Assembly (NCBI RefSeq): GCF_018130695.1 | Contig: NZ_JAFCJX010000010.1 | Location: 1-64,000 of the forward strand | Source of the DNA: Bradyrhizobium jicamae | GTDB lineage: Bacteria; Pseudomonadota; Alphaproteobacteria; Rhizobiales; Xanthobacteraceae | Direction: 5' to 3' | DNA: 64,000 bases | Shown here: positions 47,196 through 54,894 of the stretch, piece after piece | Layout: the number at the start of each line of letters is the position of its first letter | Numbering within the stretch: position 1 is the first letter of the stretch | Notes under the pieces: generated by a model | Seen by the model: only the letters and a program-made list of their open reading frames with translations | Told to the model about the DNA's origin: nothing | The model's database searches: none | Made by a program: the position numbers and the translations under genes

Positions 47196-48101
47196 CTACG
47201 TTCCGTTGGCCCATCCGATGTCACGTAGCGTGAACCCTAACACGTGAAGCGCCAGTTCTGCGTCTTCATCAACGGGGTCGCGCAGTCCCTTCGTATGTGC
47301 CTCGTTGGTCTTCCCGCGGGAGTGCAGCCTCGCGACGACTTTTGCGAGATTGCTCACCATGCCCTTTTCGTAAGGCGGCCGGCCGACGATCTCGCCGATC
47401 TTTCCAAGGTCGGCGCCGAGAATGGATGGGTCATGTCCTGAGGCGACGAGCCAGCGGGACAGCAGGACGGTCATGGTGTTTCGACATTGATCGATGACTG
47501 AGATCGGAGTTTCCCGGAAGGCGGCGTTGAGTGCACGCTCGACCGTCTGAGAAATCGCTGGTTCGAACTCGACGGGAATTTTCGCCACATCGACGGCCGG
47601 AAGGATGCCGAATGCCGAAAGAGACTTCAGCGTGACCATGACGCAGCCATTGGCAACGACTTCGGTTTGTATGATGCGCCACGCAGACGCGGCGTCTCTC
47701 ACTCCCAAAGCAAGCTTCAATCCCATGCCCCGGTGCGGCTCTCGAAGCAACGAGACGCACGCCTTGTAGGCGTACAAATTCTTTGTTGTTCGACCTTGTG
47801 CGCCAACGCTTCGCCCGCGAGGGTCTTCGTAGGGGTCCGGTAGGACCCGATATTGTACCGGCTGTGCGGGCTCGGGCTCGAAAAGCCGCCCGCGTCGCGC
47901 TCGCGTGACGGGATCGAACGTGTCCTCTCGAAATACCCACGACATAGGAGAATGTGCAATTCCCGTCGGCAGGTCGTTCCAGTCCTCCTCGCGCTTGATC
48001 AGCTTGCCCTGTGTGACCGTCGGTCTAGGCACGACAGGAAGCACGGGGCCTTCGAGCCCTTCATAGACAAGGCCGGACTGTCGATCGATCCCCAGATACA
48101 T
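47196..48101 (-). CDS. Hypothetical protein with HEPN-like R-x6-H motif
   Basis: A 301-residue soluble protein; the family is not recognised. Residues 1-110 are Pro/Arg-rich with many beta-type stretches. Residues 190-301 are helical, and near the C-terminus RGKTNEAH matches the R-x4-6-H signature of HEPN ribonucleases, followed by HTKGLRDPVDEDAELALHVLGF, a layout seen in abortive-infection C-terminal domains. This is pattern only. The start at 48101 was chosen because the frame upstream reads as low-quality sequence. It sits between HigA and a sirtuin, 13 bases before the latter. Confidence 0.62.
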   Translation of the reverse strand: MYLGIDRQSGLVYEGLEGPVLPVVPRPTVTQGKLIKREEDWNDLPTGIAHSPMSWVFREDTFDPVTRARRGRLFEPEPAQPVQYRVLPDPYEDPRGRSVGAQGRTTKNLYAYKACVSLLREPHRGMGLKLALGVRDAASAWRIIQTEVVANGCVMVTLKSLSAFGILPAVDVAKIPVEFEPAISQTVERALNAAFRETPISVIDQCRNTMTVLLSRWLVASGHDPSILGADLGKIGEIVGRPPYEKGMVSNLAKVVARLHSRGKTNEAHTKGLRDPVDEDAELALHVLGFTLRDIGWANGT

Positions 48102-48199
48102 CGCTGTCCCCTCGTCTCGTTGCGCCCTCAAGGATCCACGCCGCCTCCTGCTCCCGTCGCTCGTCGCCGGCGCTGAGACCGCGGTGCTGTCGGATCGGG

Positions 48200-48520
48200 C
48201 TAGGCCGGCATATCCGCAATGAACTCGGACTCCGGCAAAAGACAGCGAACAGCATCGGTTACGCCGGCGAGTTTCTTTTCGGCGTCGAAGAGATCGACCG
48301 CAGTCTGCAAATTGATCCAAAATTTCGCAGAGGTACCGAGCGCCTTGCTCAACAGAATTGCGGTCTCGGCAGTGATCGCCCGCTTGCCGTTGATGATCTC
48401 GTTGACGCGAAAGCGCGACACGCCCATCGCTTTTGCGAGTTCGTCTTGAGTGATTTCGTAGTGGGTGAGAAACTCCTCGCGGAGTATCTCACCCGGAATG
48501 CTCGGTCGCCGTTCAGTCAT
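48200..48520 (-). CDS. higA: HigA-family antitoxin (XRE-type)
   Basis: A 106-residue DNA-binding antitoxin. The helix-turn-helix is ITQDELAKAMGVSRFRVNEIINGKRAIT (about residues 23-50), followed by the HigA-typical LSKALGTSAKFWINLQTAVDLFDAEK. It begins with PSIPGEILREEFL, another HigA signature. The gene order toxin then antitoxin, with a two-base gap, is diagnostic for HigBA. It should neutralise HigB and repress its own operon. Confidence 0.92.
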   Translation of the reverse strand: MTERRPSIPGEILREEFLTHYEITQDELAKAMGVSRFRVNEIINGKRAITAETAILLSKALGTSAKFWINLQTAVDLFDAEKKLAGVTDAVRCLLPESEFIADMPA

Positions 48521-48522
48521 GT

Positions 48523-48801
48523 TTAGCCTGTGTCTTCCAGCTTGATGCTGACAGCCTTTCCAAGCTGCCATTGGAATGTCACCCACCATTGACCTTCGGT
48601 GTTGCAGCAGAAGGTGGGCGGCTCGGTGTTTTGGCGCTTAGCGATGCGTCCCCGCCCCGCAATGCGGCAGTCCTCCAGCTTGGTGGCTGCGAGCAAGATG
48701 TCGATTTGTGTGGCGGCTCGGCGTGCGACGCTTTCGGGCACGTCCTTCCGGTGCCGCCCATTGAAAACGTCGTCTGTTCGCTCGTCGGCGAACGGTTGCA
48801 T
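48523..48801 (-). CDS. higB: HigB-family toxin (RelE-like mRNA interferase)
   Basis: A 92-residue RelE-fold toxin. It starts with the HigB pattern I/Q-x-F-A-D-x-x-T-D-D-V-F (MQPFADERTDDVFNG) and has a central RRAATQIDILLAATKLEDCR helix pair. It ends with the strand WWVTFQWQLGKAVSIKLED. Family members cut mRNA on the ribosome. GGGAGAA precedes the ATG at 48801. Its coding sequence is overlapped by the 3' end of the upstream gene in another frame. Confidence 0.88.
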   Translation of the reverse strand: MQPFADERTDDVFNGRHRKDVPESVARRAATQIDILLAATKLEDCRIAGRGRIAKRQNTEPPTFCCNTEGQWWVTFQWQLGKAVSIKLEDTG

Positions 48802-49519
48802 AGGAGTTCTCCCTCGAAAATGGATGTGTCGCTTCATCAGACGACGGCGTCGTCCAGTTCGGCTCCATTTCGGGAGGAGAGATTCCGGTTCTCACGCGGT
48901 AGCGGTGGATGGCTACACGCGCGGCATCGTCGCTGCGCAAAAATGCGCGGGTCCGGCTGAAGAAGAACTTGCGGATGCGGCAAATGCGTTTTTCGAGGGC
49001 GCGCTTGATCGCAAGTTCGATCTCCTCGGCGTCCGTTTCGGACAGAAGCGCGTGCGCGAATTCGTGGAAGTGAAGAAGGAGTAGTTCGGGGTCCGGGAGA
49101 GTATATTCCGTAACCGCGTGGTGGTTTCCGTCGATAACGAACTGACCCGGCAGGATGCTCTTCCAAGCATCCGCGATCTCGTCGCGGATTGCACAGATCT
49201 GCTTCCGGGAGAGGAACGCTTCATCCGTCTGCGCTCGGGTTTGCCAAAACGGACTACGGGCCGCCTTGCCGCCCAAGATCGACTCGGGCCCGAGCAGCTC
49301 GGCCGGGTCGAAGTCGAGCTTGTCGTAGATCGACCAGAAGCGCTTCTTCTTTGTGCTGTTGTCGTCCTTCAGCGCGGCGGCAAGTCGGATGACGTCGAGC
49401 GCGCGGCTGAAGCCGGCGCCAACCGCGAATTTGAGGATCACGGCATTAGTCGTCGCAGCGGGGATGAGCATCCCAGCTTCAGGCAACAATTTCGGCTCTA
49501 GCATCAATCTGACTGACAT
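48638..49519 (-). CDS. Hypothetical protein with HExxH motif; 3' end overlaps higB
   Basis: A 293-residue soluble protein of no recognised family. Residues about 145-165 read LLLLHFHEFAHALLSE, an HExxH zinc-peptidase-like motif as in ImmA/IrrE proteins that often accompany XRE regulators. The rest does not follow ImmA clearly. The last 54 residues or so are Arg-rich and coincide with higB in another frame, so the native end may be near 48838, where an alternative frame closes with AELDDAVV then TGA. A frameshift, or a genuine long overlap, is possible. A perfect palindrome lies just upstream of the start at 49519. Confidence 0.55.
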   Translation of the reverse strand: MSVRLMLEPKLLPEAGMLIPAATTNAVILKFAVGAGFSRALDVIRLAAALKDDNSTKKKRFWSIYDKLDFDPAELLGPESILGGKAARSPFWQTRAQTDEAFLSRKQICAIRDEIADAWKSILPGQFVIDGNHHAVTEYTLPDPELLLLHFHEFAHALLSETDAEEIELAIKRALEKRICRIRKFFFSRTRAFLRSDDAARVAIHRYRVRTGISPPEMEPNWTTPSSDEATHPFSRENSYATVRRRANRRRFQWAAPEGRARKRRTPSRHTNRHLARSHQAGGLPHCGAGTHR

Positions 49520-49529
49520 AGGTTCCATT

Positions 49530-49550
49530 ATGTCACACATTGTGTGACAT
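49530..49550. promoter_or_regulatory. Perfect 10-bp-arm palindrome, likely operator
   Basis: ATGTCACACA, one T, TGTGTGACAT: an uninterrupted inverted repeat of 21 bases. It lies 11 bases upstream of the leftward start at 49519, where a repressor would block the promoter. HigA or another XRE protein is the natural candidate to bind it. Confidence 0.75.
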
Positions 49551-49784
49551 TTCAAGCTCTCAAGGGCAAATTTGCCAGCTTAATGGGAGCCGCACCGCAA
49601 AGAGAGGATCCGCGGATAGCTGCATCGGAAATTCCGTGCCGCTGGCGCAGTCTTCACGCTTGGACGCCGACCGAATTTCCGATGCCGTAGCATTTGGCCT
49701 CAAGCGCGAAATCGACCAGGACTGAACCTGCGCCGCGCCCTATTCTCATCTTTCTGATTGCGTCGCGTCCGCACGCACAACCCA

Positions 49785-50090
49785 CTAACGGCCCTTGACG
49801 TACTTCATATCTTCGCCGGCAGGCGGTGGGCCGAGCACCTGTACATCCCAGGCATGGTTCGTGTGCACGAATTCGTTGCCACCCTCTTTATCGGACAGTT
49901 TCGCGTAGCACAGGAAGCGCGTACCCAGCGGATGCGCTCGACGGAGAGCCTTGGGAAATCGTACCCGCAAATTGCGCGGGAGCGCCTGACCGGCGATGGG
50001 TCTCACGTGCAGATCACCGTGAAGGCCACCGCCGCTTTCGTGATAGGTCTCGACGACGATGAGGATGTAAGGCTCCTCGGGCTTTGCCAC
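49785..50090 (-). CDS. Small hypothetical protein
   Basis: A 101-residue protein starting at a GTG directly after a strong GGAGGCGAAG ribosome-binding site. It has a beta-rich middle (PYILIVVETYHESGGGLHGDLHVRPIAG) and Pro/Arg-rich loops and ends GEDMKYVKGR. No family is recognised. It may be the right-hand end of the accessory strand run. The opposite-strand frame in the same place has no comparable start signal. Confidence 0.62.
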   Translation of the reverse strand: MAKPEEPYILIVVETYHESGGGLHGDLHVRPIAGQALPRNLRVRFPKALRRAHPLGTRFLCYAKLSDKEGGNEFVHTNHAWDVQVLGPPPAGEDMKYVKGR

Positions 50091-50601
50091 CTTCGCCTCC
50101 AAAATCAGCAACGCATATTGCTGTATACAACTTAACGGCGCAACGTCGCATCGCTTACCGCAAATCTCTAACCTTTTCCCGGAGACGACCATGGCGATCG
50201 ACGACGCACGTCCGTGCCCTTGTCCTTCATGGTGGCGTCAAAGGCTGCGCCGGGATCGGCGACCTCCTCCGCCTCTCGACAGCGGGCACCGCCACACGAG
50301 ACGCGACTCAGGGAGCAAGAACCCAAGCCTGCTCGGCGAGGAAATGTCAGGAAAATTTGGTGGGATTTGAGGTGCGTGCGCTCGCGCGCAACGCGCTGCC
50401 CTTGCTCAAGTAATATACACAAAACATAGTTTCGATCAAGAATTGTACTTTCGCTCTGCCTTCGCCAGTTTCCCCGAAGCCAAACGGCTCTCGCATCCAT
50501 TTGAACGCCTCGACGCAGTGCGACGTGTCGCGCTGGGATCATGATTGATTCCGGCGCGCGCGCTGCAACGAGGATTCGTGTTCTCTCACACAGGTGAATT
50601 C
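50091..50601. other. Intergenic region between the accessory run and a methyltransferase gene
   Basis: 511 bases. Short overlapping frames on both strands have no ribosome-binding sites and poor codon use. There is an AT-rich patch near 50405-50450 (ATATACACAAAACATAG) that could be a promoter for rightward transcription. No repeats or tRNA are seen. Confidence 0.5.
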
Positions 50602-51444
50602 ATGACAGAACGACCACCAAGCCGGACCGCCCTGGGCGCAGCAGGATATCGTGCAGCGCACCAGCAATTCGAGGGCGGCAAGGTGTTTTCCGACCCCCTA
50701 GCCCGCGTCATTCTCGGTGACGATGCCGACGCCATCATCGCGAGCCTGTCCGCCGACCCGACACAGCGGGGCATGCGCATCTTCATGGCGGCGCGCAGCC
50801 GCTTTGCCGAGGATTGCCTTGGTGGTGCGGTGTCACGTGGCGTCCGGCAGGCCGTGGTTCTCGGAGCCGGATTCGATACATTCGCGCTGCGCAATCCCTT
50901 CTCGGATCTGGGGTTGCGGGTTTTCGAGGTCGATCATCCCGCGACGCAAGCCTGGAAACGACGACGTCTGTCAGAGGTCGGCCTCGTGGTTCCGGCGTCG
51001 CTTACCTTCGCGGCCGTCGATTTTGAAAGTGACGATCTCGGCCAAGGGCTACGCGATGCCGGGTTCGAGGCCGATCGCCCAGCGTTCTTCATGTGGCTTG
51101 GTGTCGTTCCCTATCTGGAGCGCACCGCTATCGCAGCCACTTTGCGTTACATCGCTGGTGTCCCGAAATCAGAGGTCGTTTTCGATTACAGCGAACCCTT
51201 GGAGAATTACCCGCCGGAGCGGCGGGACGCGGTCGTTGCACTCGCGGCTCGCACCGCTGAAATCGGCGAACCCTGGCTCAGTCATTTTAATCCCGATGAG
51301 ATCGTGCAGGAGCTTCTCGGATACGGCTTTGACGATATCGAAGACCTCGGCATGTCCGATCTGGCTATGCGTCTGGGGGCTCCCGCCGGCGCTCCCGAGC
51401 GCGGCCCCGGTCCGCATTTGATCCGGGCGGCGCATAAAGCGTAG
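50602..51444 (+). CDS. Class I SAM-dependent methyltransferase (LCM/PPM family)
   Basis: A 280-residue enzyme of the leucine-carboxyl-methyltransferase-like family found in actinobacteria and rhizobia. The SAM motif is QAVVLGAGFDTFALR, followed by the acidic FEVDHPATQAWKRRRL and FVGLGVV-type segment FFMWLGVVPYLE. It opens with PSRTALGAAGYRAAHQ, the family N-terminus. AGGTGA precedes the ATG at 50602. The methyl acceptor is unknown. It is monocistronic. Confidence 0.85.
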   Translation: MTERPPSRTALGAAGYRAAHQQFEGGKVFSDPLARVILGDDADAIIASLSADPTQRGMRIFMAARSRFAEDCLGGAVSRGVRQAVVLGAGFDTFALRNPFSDLGLRVFEVDHPATQAWKRRRLSEVGLVVPASLTFAAVDFESDDLGQGLRDAGFEADRPAFFMWLGVVPYLERTAIAATLRYIAGVPKSEVVFDYSEPLENYPPERRDAVVALAARTAEIGEPWLSHFNPDEIVQELLGYGFDDIEDLGMSDLAMRLGAPAGAPERGPGPHLIRAAHKA

Positions 51445-51500
51445 GCGGGGCGGATTACGGCCCGGTGCGCCCATCAAAGCGCACCGGGCAAACCCCTCGT

Positions 51501-51545
51501 CTAGCGGCCCTTGAACCTTGGCTTGCGTCGCTCCAGGAACGCGCC
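51501..51545 (-). pseudogene. 3'-end remnant of an enoyl-CoA hydratase gene
   Basis: Fifteen codons encoding GAFLERRKPRFKGR then stop. Twelve of thirteen residues from AFLERR onward equal the C-terminus of the intact hydratase at 54000-54806 (AFLERRKPRFRGR). The sequence to the right is unrelated, so only the tail survives. It lies in the 3' flank of the S1/P1 nuclease gene. Confidence 0.55.
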
Positions 51546-51559
51546 TCGAGTTGGCACTT

Positions 51560-52639
51560 CTATGGCGACGGCCAGATCGTGTTCAGCAGCTCCGCGAGCC
51601 TTGCCCCGCCCTTGGCCAGCTGCTTCCGCTTGATCGCATCAGAGGCCTGCAGATAGTCGGCGTGGTTGTCGTAGGTCGCGGTCCATTTGATTTTCGCCGG
51701 CGGCGGTGTCGGCTTGAAGCTCAGGCCCTTGAAGGCGTCGTGGGCGACCAGCAGCGTGTCGGTGGCCCAGGCAACTGGCCAGCTCTCCGGCGCCCCCTGG
51801 CTCGGCGGCACGGACTTGGCGGCGTCCATCAGCTCGCTGGTGGCGCCATCGCCGATGTCGCCGGGAATGTCATCCCAATTGTGATGCAGGTTGATGGTCT
51901 GGAACGGCGCCGCGACGCTGTCCTGGATCGCGTTGCCGCCGATGGTATCGGTGTCCGGGTCGACCTTGTGGTCGATATCGGGATCGACCAGCTTGCCGTT
52001 GCCGCCGAGATAGACCGAGCCGACATGCAGCGGCTGGTGCAGATCGCCCATCAGATGCGCCAGCAGCAACAGCGCGTCCTTCTTGTCCTTCAGCGAGAAC
52101 GGAAACGTCGGCGGCACCGGCTTGCCCTGCAGCACGGCGATACAGGCGCTCATGGCCGCCACGATGTCATGCGGATTGGTGCCCTGAAAATGGCGGTCGA
52201 AGGTCGAGCGCTGGATCGCGATGTCGGCGAAATGGAAGGTGTTGTGGCAGCCACGCTCGAAGCCGTCGGGCGTGTAGGAGCAGGTGTCCCAATTGCGCTT
52301 GGCGTAATCCACCATGCGCGCCCTCTCCCGCGCCGAATTGAACGGCGTGCAGGGCACCTCGAACTCCAGATGGTCCGGATCGACTTCGTAATGGAAACGG
52401 CCGTCGTCGTGACGCACCACGGCCTTCACGCAATCCGGCCACGGCGCGGCCTTGCGCAAATCGATGCCGGTCAGATCGAAGTCGTTGAGGATCTGCTTGA
52501 CCTGCTCCTTGGCGGCCGGCTTGAGCAGCTGATCGGCGATCGCGCCGGTCACACGATGGCCTTGGGAGCCCCAGGCCAATGCCGGCGTGGCGTTCAGAAG
52601 GCCGGCCAATGCCGTCAGCATTGCGACAATCCTCAGCAT
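51560..52639 (-). CDS. S1/P1-type nuclease (secreted, zinc-dependent)
   Basis: A 359-residue exported nuclease. Signal peptide 1-22 ends in TPALA, so the mature protein begins with Trp as the family requires for zinc binding (AWGSQGHRVTGAIA). Other metal ligands are in FHYEVD, CHNTFHFADIAIQ, LLLLAHLMGDLHQPLHVG and NLHHNWDD. It would degrade single-stranded DNA or RNA in the periplasm or outside. AGGAGG precedes the ATG at optimal spacing. A much longer frame continuing upstream is not a gene. Confidence 0.92.
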   Translation of the reverse strand: MLRIVAMLTALAGLLNATPALAWGSQGHRVTGAIADQLLKPAAKEQVKQILNDFDLTGIDLRKAAPWPDCVKAVVRHDDGRFHYEVDPDHLEFEVPCTPFNSARERARMVDYAKRNWDTCSYTPDGFERGCHNTFHFADIAIQRSTFDRHFQGTNPHDIVAAMSACIAVLQGKPVPPTFPFSLKDKKDALLLLAHLMGDLHQPLHVGSVYLGGNGKLVDPDIDHKVDPDTDTIGGNAIQDSVAAPFQTINLHHNWDDIPGDIGDGATSELMDAAKSVPPSQGAPESWPVAWATDTLLVAHDAFKGLSFKPTPPPAKIKWTATYDNHADYLQASDAIKRKQLAKGGARLAELLNTIWPSP

Positions 52640-52741
52640 AACGTCCTCCTGCTCGCGGCTCCGCCGTAGTTGCGGCCTGCAATCAATACAACTATCATGC
52701 AATGACGCGGATGCGACACGGTTTCGCGACATGGATTTCCT

Positions 52742-53632
52742 ATGGCAGACCTCCCGCAACCCATCGGCATTCCCGACCGGAGCTTTCCGGAAAGCCTGAC
52801 GTCGACGCGCGACGGCGCGCTCTATGTCGGCAGCCTCAACCTTGGCGGCGTGGTGCGGATCCGGCCGGGCGGCAAGGCCGAGCCATTCATCGTGCCGGGG
52901 GCCAATGCCAGCCGCTCGGTGCTCGGCGTGCTCGCCGAAGAGGCCAGCGGCACGCTCTATGTCTGCTCGAACGACATGACCGGGATCGGCATCCCCGGCC
53001 CCAGCGACGTCAAGGGCGCCTGGCTGAAGACGTTTGATCTCGCCAGTGGCGCGGCGAAGGGCAGCTTCGCCCTGCCTGAGCCCAAATCGATGAGCAACGA
53101 CATCGCGGTTGGCGCCGACGGCACGGCCTATGTCACGGATAGCTTCACGCCGCACGTCTATTGCCTGCGACCCGGCGCCACGGCGCTCGAGGTCTTCGTG
53201 TCCGATCCGCTGCTGGCGCCGGCCAAGGACGGCGTCGGTCTCGACGGCATCGCGTTCGGTCCGGACGGACATCTCTACGTCACCCAGTTCATTCCGGCGG
53301 CGCTGCTCAGGATCGAGGTCCGGGACGGCAAGGCAGGCCCCGTCACGCGCCTGACGCCATCGCAGCCGCTGGACCGGACCGACGGATTTCGTCCGCACGG
53401 CGATGGCTTCCTGCTGGTCGAAGGCGCCGGCCGGCTCGACAGGATGATTGTCCGGGGCGACGACGCGGTGATCGAGACGCTGCAGGATGGTTTCGCCGAA
53501 CCGGTCGGCGTCACGGTGGTTGGCGACGTCGCCTGGGTCGCGGAGGGCAAGTCGTCGTTCCTGTTCGGCGCCAACAAGGGCCAGGATCCCGGCCCGTTCG
53601 CTCTCAAGCCGGTGATCCTGTCGCCGATGTAA
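52742..53632 (+). CDS. SMP-30/gluconolactonase-like beta-propeller
   Basis: A 296-residue protein of the SMP-30 / NHL-type propeller superfamily. Repeated G-x-L-Y-V/A-x-D segments are visible (RDGALYVGSLNLGGVVRI, SMSNDIAVGADGTAYVTDS, GLDGIAFGPDGHLYVTQF, PVGVTVVGDVAWVAEG). There is no signal peptide. Many members hydrolyse sugar lactones with a single divalent metal. The metal ligands cannot be fixed with certainty, and the substrate is unknown. It is divergent from the nuclease gene. Confidence 0.78.
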   Translation: MADLPQPIGIPDRSFPESLTSTRDGALYVGSLNLGGVVRIRPGGKAEPFIVPGANASRSVLGVLAEEASGTLYVCSNDMTGIGIPGPSDVKGAWLKTFDLASGAAKGSFALPEPKSMSNDIAVGADGTAYVTDSFTPHVYCLRPGATALEVFVSDPLLAPAKDGVGLDGIAFGPDGHLYVTQFIPAALLRIEVRDGKAGPVTRLTPSQPLDRTDGFRPHGDGFLLVEGAGRLDRMIVRGDDAVIETLQDGFAEPVGVTVVGDVAWVAEGKSSFLFGANKGQDPGPFALKPVILSPM

Positions 53633-53714
53633 TCCAATCTCATGCGTTTGTGCGTAGCGTTGAGGGCTGAGCGCGACGTAGCCTTGCGCGGGGTCATCAA
53701 CTGGAGCGCTCGGT

Positions 53715-53987
53715 ATGATCAGAGTCATCTCCACCGCCTGTGTCGCCGTCCTGCTCACCGTTCCCACCACCGCGAGCTTCGGTCGTGGCGGCGGATCGCA
53801 GCACGGCACCAGCGGCTTCGCCATGCATGCCGATGTGCCCGGCACCAATGCTCTCGGCACCGCGCAGTCGTCGTCCGGCACCGGCAACCCGACCAAGGGC
53901 GTGGCGATCGGGACCGATCCGGCGATCGCGCGCATGGACGCCACGGTCGACAAGATGGTCAAGGGATCGATCTGCCGCGGCTGCTGA
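53715..53987 (+). CDS. Small secreted hypothetical protein
   Basis: A 90-residue protein with a clear signal peptide (IRVISTACVAVLLTVPTTASFG) followed by a Gly/Ser/Thr-rich, probably disordered segment, a short helix (DPAIARMDATVDKMVKG) and a C-terminal C-R-G-C. The family is not recognised. The two terminal cysteines could form a disulfide or bind metal. Confidence 0.68.
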   Translation: MIRVISTACVAVLLTVPTTASFGRGGGSQHGTSGFAMHADVPGTNALGTAQSSSGTGNPTKGVAIGTDPAIARMDATVDKMVKGSICRGC

Positions 53988-53999
53988 TCCACCTGACCT

Positions 54000-54806
54000 T
54001 CAACGGCCCCTGAAGCGCGGCTTGCGCCGCTCGAGGAAGGCCGCGACGCCCTCCTTGTGGTCCTCCGTCATTCCAGCGAGTGCGAACTGGTCGAGGTCCA
54101 TATGCGCGGCGAGATCGTCGAGCGCGTGCGCGAGGCGATTGACCGTCAGCTTGGTCATCGCGACCGAGATCGGCGGTTGGGCCGCGACCTTCTCCGCGAG
54201 CGCCATCGCCCCTTCGAAGGATTTCCCGGGGTCAGCCACCTGCTCCACCAGGCGCCATTCATAGGCCTGCTCCGCCGAGATGCGATCGTCGGCCAGGATC
54301 ACGGCCTGCTTGGTGCGCGCCGGGCCCATCAGATGCAGCATCCGCGGCACGCTCTGCCAGCTCATGTTCATGCCGAGCCCGATCTCGGGGACGCGCATAT
54401 GCGCATCGCGCGCCATGACTCGGAAGTCGAGCGCGACCGCGAGCGCCACGCCGCCGCCGACGCAAAAGCCCTCGATGGCGCCGATCGTGACCTGCTCCAT
54501 CTCCTGCCACGCCCGCGTCAGCCGCGGCCCGAGTTTCAGGTGCCGGCGCAGCGCGCCCATATCCATGGTCTTGCGCGCGCGGCCTTCGGCGTCCTTGAGA
54601 TCGAAGCCGGCGCTGAAGCATTTTGCGCCGCCGGTCAGCACGACGACGGACGTGTCGCCGTCATCCTCAAAGCTGCGCGCGACGTCGGTGAGATCACGCA
54701 GCGCCTGCGGCGACAGCGCATTGATGCCGTCGCCGCGATCGAAGCGCACCACGGCAATGCGGCCCTCGGGTCCGAGGCCTTTTTCGATTGTCACATGGTC
54801 GGCCAC
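54000..54806 (-). CDS. Enoyl-CoA hydratase/isomerase (crotonase family)
   Basis: A 268-residue crotonase-fold enzyme. The oxyanion-hole segments are CFSAGFDLKDAEG and IEGFCVGGGVALAVALDFRVMA. The usual catalytic glutamates of crotonase are not both obvious: the second position reads VPEIGLGMNMSWQSVP, so it may be an isomerase or another crotonase activity. It is convergent with a small secreted gene and divergent from the nitrile hydratase operon. A 45-base fragment of a paralogue lies at 51501. Confidence 0.88.
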   Translation of the reverse strand: MADHVTIEKGLGPEGRIAVVRFDRGDGINALSPQALRDLTDVARSFEDDGDTSVVVLTGGAKCFSAGFDLKDAEGRARKTMDMGALRRHLKLGPRLTRAWQEMEQVTIGAIEGFCVGGGVALAVALDFRVMARDAHMRVPEIGLGMNMSWQSVPRMLHLMGPARTKQAVILADDRISAEQAYEWRLVEQVADPGKSFEGAMALAEKVAAQPPISVAMTKLTVNRLAHALDDLAAHMDLDQFALAGMTEDHKEGVAAFLERRKPRFRGR

Positions 54807-54894
54807 AAAATACCTCCCTGCTCGCGTTGTTGTGTCGGATCCTTAGCAACGGCCCGCCTCGACATCACCCGGATTCTTCGCCTATCCTCCCCGC

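Noticed and set aside
49118..49501. A plus-strand 127-codon frame inside the HExxH gene
   Set aside because: The minus-strand frame has the coherent HExxH segment, fits the strand run and has an operator-like palindrome. The plus frame has no start signal.
51560..53992. An 810-codon minus-strand frame extending the S1/P1 nuclease upstream
   Set aside because: The nuclease has a signal peptide and an AGGAGG-preceded ATG at 52639. The upstream part is antisense to the SMP-30-like gene and has no fold.
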